A stretch of 64,000 bases of DNA from Sebastes aleutianus (lineage: Eukaryota > Chordata > Actinopteri > Perciformes > Sebastidae). The translations under genes and the position numbers were made by a program. The stretch lies in contig CAKAKS010000001.1 of assembly GCA_916700875.1 (NCBI GenBank), positions 15,851,000 to 15,914,999 on the forward strand. Reading direction: 5' to 3'. Below the pieces are notes generated by a model that was not told the DNA's origin, did no database searches, and saw only the letters and a list, made by a program, of their open reading frames with translations. Below are positions 37,234 to 45,729 of this stretch, piece after piece; the stretch's first letter is position 1, and every line of letters starts with the position of its first letter.

Positions 37234-39430
37234 GGTGCTGCTCTCCACTCATCTCCACCGCCTCTCTGCTTCTCTTTTACATCATAATAATACACTACAT
37301 CCCCTTTAAATGCACTATTACTTACCGCTGCCTTTTCATATTGTAACATCACGGGCACTTTAAGCGACAATATAAAAGCGTGTCATTCATTATTCAGAAG
37401 CAGCCGGCCTCGTCGCCCTTTTAAGAAGTCAGGCGCGCTGCTGAAATTGATAACGGGCGAAGAGACGCGCAATAAAAACGCAGCCTCCGGGTACCAAGAG
37501 CTGCAGCTCCAGACCAGCGATTATGCAGATTATCAAGTGGTAATTTCTCAAACAAATCGCACTCTTTCACTCTTTTGTTGTCGTTTCTTTTTGGGACTTT
37601 TTTGGAATCAGGGTGTCAGCTTTTATATTGCCTGTGGAGGAAAAAAAAACGAGGATTGATGCGAGTCTTAATTGTTAATTGTAGGCTTTTCCACATCCAA
37701 ATATTTGGGGCCTAAACGAGATAACCTTCAAGGCTGCTTGGTGATTTTTTATTTTTTTTTTAAAGTGGACTCTTGGTGTCAATTTTTTTTTTTTTTACCT
37801 TTTTTTGCTGAAGCAATGAAATGATCTTCAGACTATCAATAAATTGAGAAAGGCTATTTACTGTAGAAAGATCCTGTCCTGTTACTTTACACTATACATC
37901 CTATATATAACACTTTATAGACTGCACATATGCACATATTACATTTATTTATTGCACACACATTTATTTATTGACGGACTGTATACACTATGTTCACCCA
38001 TTCACTCTGTATCTTTTATATCTCTATTATTTATTGTTTTTATAATTTTTGTATACCTTTACCTCTCCTGTGTTTCACTTTGTTTGCTGATATTGCTGCT
38101 TTGACACCTGAATTTCCCCTCCTCATCTTATTTTATCTTATCTTATTTTATCCAGATGGGGACGTTTCTGTTGGTCTTTAAGCATTTGTTGATAATGTTT
38201 TCTTTCTTTCTTTCTTTTTTTTATTTCACACCAACCTAACAACCTTTTTTTCTGATCAGACTTGATTAGTAGAAAACCCCTGTATTTATCAGTATTAAAA
38301 CATGAGGAAGGTGATATTTCTTCTGATTCCATTTCAAAGAAAACAAAGTTGAAAGCTTTTCATTTTGGAGCTTTTTGTGTGTGGAAAAAAAATAATGGGT
38401 CCTTTTGGGTGGATGATAACCGGTGTCACGGTGGTGTCCCTGGTAGGTCACAGCTAAATGTGTCATAATCACTCATAATCATTGGATTACACCGGATTAC
38501 TAACAGCCAACATCTGCAACCAGTGGGACCCCGTCTGCTGTGTGTACAGGACTGCCTTATGTGGAGGAGTCACCATCAATAATTATCCATTTCCATGCAT
38601 GTTGTGATCTATATGTAATTGTTACAAATCAATCAATTTTAAATTAGTTTTTTTGTTCCATTCACGCCATAATTATTGTTATTGGGGGAATTATTCTCGC
38701 AAATGTCATCAAGAGAAACATGAAAATGTTTCTACAAAGATGACAGCTCTAACAGACCAATTCTCCCCCATCAAAAGCCACCGGTGAGCTCGCATATGGC
38801 GGAGTGAAGCCAGCCAACACGAGGAGTCTGTCCATATTGCCAAACAAACACCTCGGGCCTTGTCCCATCTCATATTGCTTCATAAGACTTTATTGTGAAG
38901 GGCGATATGTGGATGTTTTTTGTTTTGTTTTTTGTTTTTTTTTAAATATAGGCTTTATTACCTACAACAGTATCTTTGCATTTCTGTGGGGTTTTGTAGC
39001 CTCACAAATTACAATTCAACCAATTTCGTATTAATTTATTCTAAGACTGTTTTAATGCAGATTTACATACAGTGTCTAAATAAATAAGGGATTAAGATTA
39101 CAAAAACACTAAACCCTGACATTATAGCCAATAACATCTTTCTTTCTTTTTTTTCATTTGTTTTTTCCTTTATTTGGTTTTACTCATACATTTACATAAA
39201 CATACTTAGTTAGATACAAATATGAAGTGAACCAACTTTTCCACTAACCAAACCAATAACATCTTTCATATCATTTTGCCATGAAGACATTTTATTAGGA
39301 TTAAAATATCTACTAGTGCCTACAACAACACTGATTAATGAACAGGTTGAGCTGATCTTTTGAAAAACCTACAAATATAAACCCGCATTGTCACTAAATG
39401 AATATAGTTTGTTTAAGTACTGTAATGTGA
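36738..39430. other. Intergenic; candidate regulatory block at 37085-37560, otherwise no feature
   Basis: No gene. 37085-37200 and 37270-37560 are unique and less AT-rich, with AAATCGTTAGCTGCGG, GCACTTTAAGCGACAATATAA and GATTATGCAGATTATCAAG. They are separated by a (TC)n tract at 37203-37232. 37680-38250 is T-rich low-complexity sequence; 38780-39430 shows nothing recognisable. Confidence 0.4.
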
Positions 39431-39790
39431 TCGCCCTAAAAAGCCACCTGCCGCATCTGAACCCGACGCGCATTAGTCTGACACTGAGACAAGTTAGTGG
39501 AAATGTGATTATCTGGTCACTTTGGGCGCCTGTTTCCATTGAATCTGAGCGGTGAGCAGCTTCCAGAGGCCGGACACTTTATCTGAGGTAGCCCATGGCC
39601 TTTTCCATTGTCAGGTCATTTAATGTGGCTGCACTGCATGGCTACCAGGAACAAACAAGGCCACCTAATGCTTCACCATGCTGCTGCTGATCCAATGGTC
39701 AATTAGGCTGCTGTGCTTTTATTTTAAAGACAGATGTGATGGTGCGTAATTACGCACCGCGTAAAATGATAACCCTGGCTTTATCATTAT
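39431..39790. promoter_or_regulatory. Candidate regulatory block with an 18-bp palindrome, about 2 kb upstream of tlx3
   Basis: A unique, GC-moderate sequence in an AT-rich setting. It ends in the perfect palindrome GGTGCGTAATTACGCACC (39741-39758), centred on TAATTA. Such symmetric TAATTA cores can bind paired homeodomains. Enhancer function is inferred from position and composition only. Confidence 0.35.
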
Positions 39791-40492
39791 TATTCTGTCT
39801 AAATAATCTCATATTTAATAAAAAAGCTATTGGAATGGATTATTGAGTAGATGTCTTTCAATGATTTCACATTATTGTTTTCTATAATTAGACATGTGAA
39901 TGTGACTGCTCTACATTTGGTTATAAGATGTGAACATTTAAGGCTTTAAATCCAACGTGTTGTGAATATTGGAAAAAAACATTTAATCATTTTTGGTTTC
40001 AGCTTAAAAATCTAACATTTTGAAACAGTTGAACATTAAACGCCACAGTGCAGAAATATAAAAAAAATAACTCTCCACATTTGATTATAAGGCGATGTGA
40101 AGGTTTCTAATTAAAAGGAATAATTTCCTCCTTTTTGGTCTCTCCTTTATAATACATCCAAGATGAATAGTTTTCGTGTCATAAAGCACTTCCTAATAGC
40201 TTTCAACCAGTTTTTGATGTAAACTTATTATTCACCTACATTCCACATGTGTCAAACGAGACAGACTGAAGAGGAGACACAAGACAGCAAAAGGACAAAT
40301 GATGCGTCTCGCCTGAGAAGTGGTAATAGGCAGAAGCATCAATTCATCAGACCCTACTGTAGGCGTGTGGAAAGTTTTTCCCATCTGATATCATTCGTCA
40401 CCAAAACTTATAGTGAAGACATTTATGGGCAACAACAGACGGATGAGCTGAAAAAAAATATAGTTGGTTGAAACGATAAAATATGAGATGTT
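39791..40492. other. tlx3 upstream region, no gene seen
   Basis: AT-rich unique sequence leading into the duplicated promoter-proximal segment. Confidence 0.45.
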
Positions 40493-40643
40493 CGTCACCA
40501 AAGACGCGTAAAAAGATCATTGATCTTCAGAGATCCGTGCTGCGATTATTTTTTACATATGTCATAAATTTCCATGAAGTTGCTCCATACTCGCCGTTAT
40601 AATGATAAAAAAAAAACGACGACATCAAATACTGACTCACTCG

Positions 40644-40952
40644 GAAGATGCCACATCTTGCCATATATGGAATGGAATGGAATAGAATAGAATAGAATAG
40701 CATACAATAGAATGGAAGGGAATGGAATGGAATGGAATGGAATGGAATGGAATAGAATAGAACAGAATAGAGACTTTATTGTCATTGTCATTGAAAACAA
40801 CGAAAAACTGTTTAGCAGCTCTTGGCAGTAAAAGCAAACATTAAAAGCAAAACATAAAAACATTCATATCAAAATGTAGACAAATAAATGGATCATAAAG
40901 TGCAGGTGCCATGATTATGGTTCAGCAGCCATATAACAAGCTGACATGCACG
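40644..40952 (-). mobile_element. LINE 3'-end fragment in duplicate copy 1, with pentamer tail
   Basis: Absent from the sister copy, so its limits are defined by comparison. On the minus strand it reads through CAATGACAATGACAATAAAGT into (TATTC/CATTC)n pentamers, the pattern of LINE 3' ends followed by a simple-repeat tail (40672-40768). Confidence 0.7.
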
Positions 40953-41238
40953 TGGTTATGGGGAAATCGTGGTTTATTGTGCCAAATTGTGGGGCCTATA
41001 CCTCCCATTAACATTCAATCAGTCATTGTGGTGCCAGCCAACGTCACCAAAGACGCGTAAAAGATCATTGATCTTCAGAGATCCGTGCTGCGATTTTCTT
41101 TTTATTTACAAATGTCATAAATTTCCATGAAGTTGCTCCAATACTCGCCGTTATAATGATAAAAATAAACGACAACATCAAATACTGACTCACTCGTTGG
41201 TTATGGGAAATCGTGGTTATTGTGCCAAATTATGCAAT

Positions 41239-41561
41239 TATACCCCTTTACCCCCAAAACACATTTTTTTCCCCCAGGCCATCAGACTTTTAAATAGATA
41301 ATTCATACCACACCTTCTCACACAAAAATATATCTTATACTGTATATACTGTATATGTCCTTAATATATATGTTCTTAATATGCCTGTATATATTCTTAA
41401 TATGCCCTTGTACAAAGTATTTCCTTTTATAATTGTAATGTAAATGTAATATAAATTGTTATTTTTAATGGAGCTTCCCAGCAAAAAGTATTACACACGT
41501 TTGTACCTGTATAACCGGCAATGACAATAAACATCTTGAATCTTGAATCTTGAATCTTGAA
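41239..41561 (+). mobile_element. LINE 3'-end fragment in duplicate copy 2, with heptamer tail
   Basis: Absent from copy 1. It carries CCAGGCCATCAGACTTTTAA and, near its end, GGCAATGACAATAAACAT followed by four CTTGAAT units, typical of a truncated non-LTR 3' end. It is in plus orientation, upstream of tlx3. Confidence 0.75.
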
Positions 41562-41878
41562 TTAACATTCAATCAGTCATTGTGGTGCCAGCCAATAGAG
41601 AGGGATGGAGGAGGACGGAGCGTTTTGACGCGCAAGAGAGAGAGAAGAGACAGAGCGTCACATCTCTCCAAACGCCCATCAAACTTTCATCAGCACAGCC
41701 TGCAGAGAGAGGAGACCCAGTAGAGGGGCCTGTTAGAGACAACGAGGAGAGGACACGCTGGACTCTGCGATGGAGACACTACTGGCGATGACTTTTGGTT
41801 CAGTTTGACCCCTGCTGCTGTGATTTCACTCTGAAAATCAGTTTTTTTTTTCGTCCTTTTTTTTTGTGCGACAGAGCG

Positions 41879-44800
41879 ATGGAGAGGATGGAGATGGAGA
41901 TGGAGATGGAGCAAGCACCCAGCGCAACGAGTCCACCTCCACCTCCAAAACCAGCCCACCACGAGCCCATCAGCTTCGGCATCGACCAGATCCTTGGAGG
42001 AGGTACTGAGCCAGAAAACGGGCGCACGTCTGGAAGACAAAGTGGATCCGATTTAAGCACCGGAGACGGTTATTATAGCTTAGGAAGCGCGCCCTCCTCA
42101 TACACCGCGCTGTCCATCTCCCTCTCCGGTATCATGCCTCCGGTGGAGTCGTCCGGTTCCTACGGAGAGAGCAGGAGTCTGGGCAGCCGAGGAGTGATCC
42201 GGGTCCCGGCTCACAGACCCATGACAGCCCCGGGACCCCCGGGACCCCAGCTCCAGAGCGCAGTCCCCGGGTTTGGAGGGCTGTGCTTCCCATGGATAGG
42301 AAATAGGTTCGCCAAGGACAGATTATCAGGTAGGCCAGATGTTCCAGATGTTTCCACCTATAACGGGCTCCACTCATTCATATTTCATCATTAGTTTTTT
42401 TTTTTATTGTGTTATAAAGTGATTACAAAACAAGTGAAGACATGTGCAGGGACATATATAAAAAAGACCAACATGTATTATACAGAGAAAGACAAATAAC
42501 AAAGTACAAAAACAAAACTAAAACAACACAAGGGGATAAAAGCAGGTTGAAGATAGGAAACAGGTTCGCCAAGGACAGAAAATCAGGTAGGCCAGCTGTT
42601 CCACCTATAACAGGCTCCCATCATTAATATTTCATTATGTTTTTTTATTATTATTATTGTGTTATAAAGTGATTACAAAACAAGTGCAGACATGTGCAGG
42701 GACATATATAAAAAAGACCAAAATATATTATACAAAGCAAGACAAATAACAAAGTACAAAAACAAAACTAAACTAAAATAACACAAGGGTATAAAAGCAG
42801 GTTGAAGAATGTGTGTGTGTTTGTGTGTGTGTATGTGTGTGTGATCAATCAATCAATCAATCAAAATGTATTTGTATAGCCCTTTACAATAACCAAAAGG
42901 CACCCAAAGTGCTTTACATTAACATCAAGAAATAACAGGAATAAAAACCTAACATATCATAAAATCATAAAAAGGTGCATGAAAAGCACAGGAAAAATGT
43001 CACCGGGCTAGGTATTAAAAGCCAATCTTAATAAAAAAGTCTTGAGTTTAGATTTAAAAAGTACTAGGTCAGTGACAGTGCGTATATCAGGGGTAACTTG
43101 TTCCATAATTTAGGAGCAGCGACAGCAAAAGCACGATCACCCCACCCCATTATCCACCCCACAGTGTGGATAATGGGTGTGTGTTTGGCATTGAATGAGG
43201 CTAGATGGACATATATGACATATATCTCTTAAACACATACAGACATCCTTTCTTTTATGTGTAGCGCATAGGGGGAACATTCATTATTATGTTTAAAAAC
43301 AACAGTAAACTGCTGCTGAATCATTAAACACACCTGGGCCAAATATTTAGAAAGACTTTTTTTTTTACAGCCAACTGAAAATGTTTTCACTTTAATTATT
43401 TAAATGGTTTAAAACAACAATAACAGAACACACAAATTTGTTTTGTTTTTTTAAATAATGGCGTAAACTACATTTACAGATTATTATTGTGTCAGCGTCA
43501 CGCACTGGCTTTACTTGTGTTTTATGAGTTGAATATTACATTTTTACATAAGAAAAACAAATGTAGTTATGTGCAATCACACAGCTGCTTTTATCAGGCT
43601 TTGTTTTTAAATAACCAAACAATAACAGCATGGTCTATTATGTTTGAAACAACAGTAAACTGCTGCTGAATCATTAATACGATACGATACGATACGATAC
43701 GATACGATACAATACGATACGATACGATACGATACGATACGATACAACTGTATTGTCAGTTTGCACTGAAATTCATTTTGCATCCATAGGCAGCTCAGTT
43801 TGAGAAAAAGTGCACATCCAATAGACATACTGTTACCATAGACAGACAAACAGACAAGTAAGACTCATCCGACAAAAAACAAAACACATCACAATTATTC
43901 ATACATAACCCATTACAAAATTACCATCTGTCCTCTGGATTTATATGTCTTTAGCAGCACATTCATTATTATTTAGCAACAAGATGGACTGACTAAACAC
44001 ACCTGGGCCAAATATTTATAAAGACTTTTTACAGCCAACTGAAAATGTTTTTTACTTTAATTATTTAAATGGTTTAAAACAACAATAACATGACACAGTT
44101 TGTTTTTTTAAATAATGGCGTAAAAACGACATTTACAGATTATTATTATTATTAAACGCCTTGTGTCAGCGTCACTGGCTTTACTTGAGTTTTATTAGAT
44201 GAATATTTAATGTCTACATAAGAAAAACAAATATGTGCAACATCACACAGCTGCTTTTATCAGGCTTTGTTTTTTAAATAACCAAACAATAACAGCATGG
44301 TCTGTCATTATTTATTGCTGTAGTAAAAAAAAATAACTACAAATATTATTAATAGGCTAAATTGAAGATACATAAAATAAGATACATTTATCTTCAATGT
44401 ATCCATGGTTACAGATAATGGATAAATTGAAGATAAATAAGAATATTCTATTATGCTGCTTCAGAACTAAAAGTAAAATACAAATAAAATAATAAAATGT
44501 GTGCTATGTTTTCTGTATTTATCACAAAGGTAACGAAGATAAATTGAAGATGAACAGAAGCCTTTATTAACAAAGGTCTATAATATATAGGCTATATGTG
44601 AAGAAGAGATAAATAGAGGCCTGCTGTGTAGGTAGCTGTGCAGAAACAACTTTAAAATGAGTATTCATTTATTTCTCATAATTGCATTGTTTCCAGTATA
44701 GGCTATACTTGGACCAGACTCATCTTTCACAATAAATCTCACCTCACATATCTCACATAAGGCTTTACACACAGTCTAAATAGGGAATTGTTGTCAAACA

Positions 44801-44887
44801 GGGCAGATCTATGTGTGATATATGGCCTCGAATTTCCATACAGAGTGGGGGAGTGAATTAGTCTGTTTGGTGTCTTCCACTCACCGG

Positions 44888-44938
<51 letters not shown>

Positions 44939-45142
44939 CTCTCTCTCTGTCTCTCTCTGTCTCTCTGTGTGTGTGTGTGTGTTTGTGTCTGTGTGTGTCT
45001 CTCTCTGTCTCTCTCCGTGTGTGTGTGTGTGTGTGTGTGTCTGTGTGTGTCTCTCTCTGTGTGTGTGTGTGTGTGTGTGTGTGTCTCTGTGTGTGTCTGT
45101 CTGTGTGTGTGTGTGTGTGTGCGTGTGTCTCTCTCTGTCTCT

Positions 45143-45199
<57 letters not shown>

Positions 45200-45482
45200 T
45201 CTCTCTGTGTCTGTGTCTCTCTCTATCTCTCTCTGTGTGTGTGTGTCTGTCTGTGTCTCTCTCTGTGTGTCTCTCTGTCTCTCTCTGTGTGTGTCTCTCT
45301 CTGTGTGTCTCTCTGTCTCTCTGTGTGTGTCTCTCTCTCTGTCTCTCTCTGTGTCTCTCTCTGTGTGTCTCTCTCTCTGTCTCTCTCTGTGTGTGTCTCT
45401 CGCTCTGTCTCTCTCTGTGTGTGTGTGTGTCTGTGTCTGTCTGTGTCTCTCTCTCTCTGTGTGTCTCTCTCTGTCTCTCTCT

Positions 45483-45561
<79 letters not shown>

Positions 45562-45679
45562 TGTGTCTGTCTGTGTCTCTCTCTGTGTGTCTCTCTCTGT
45601 CTCTCTCTGTGTGTGTGGTGTGTGTGTGTGTGTGTCTGTGTCTGTCTGTGTCTCTCTCTGTGTGTCTCTCTCTGTCTCT

Positions 45680-45729
<50 letters not shown>

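Larger units (their letters stand above)
40493..41595. repeat. Tandem duplication just upstream of tlx3 (unit about 240 bp, two copies)
   Basis: CGTCACCAAAGACGCGTAAA starts at 40493 and again at 41042. Both copies continue through GATCATTGATCTTCAGAGAT, AATTTCCATGAAGTTGCTCC and GACTCACTCG, then GGTTATGGG(G)AAATCGTGG, and end ATTAACATTCAATCAGTCAT then GTGGTGCCAGCCA. Copy 1 is 40493-41041 and is split by a LINE tail at 40644-40952. Copy 2 is 41042-41595 and is split by a different LINE tail at 41239-41561. Copy 2 ends about 285 bp before the tlx3 ATG. Confidence 0.9.

Noticed and set aside
41582..41791. 69-codon frame just upstream of tlx3
   Set aside because: It starts with GTG, lies in the predicted 5' UTR and resembles no protein family.
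43678..43745. (GATAC)n array as a CRISPR-like or other spaced repeat
   Set aside because: The pentamers are contiguous with no spacers and join a LINE-type 3' end; this is a simple-repeat tail.
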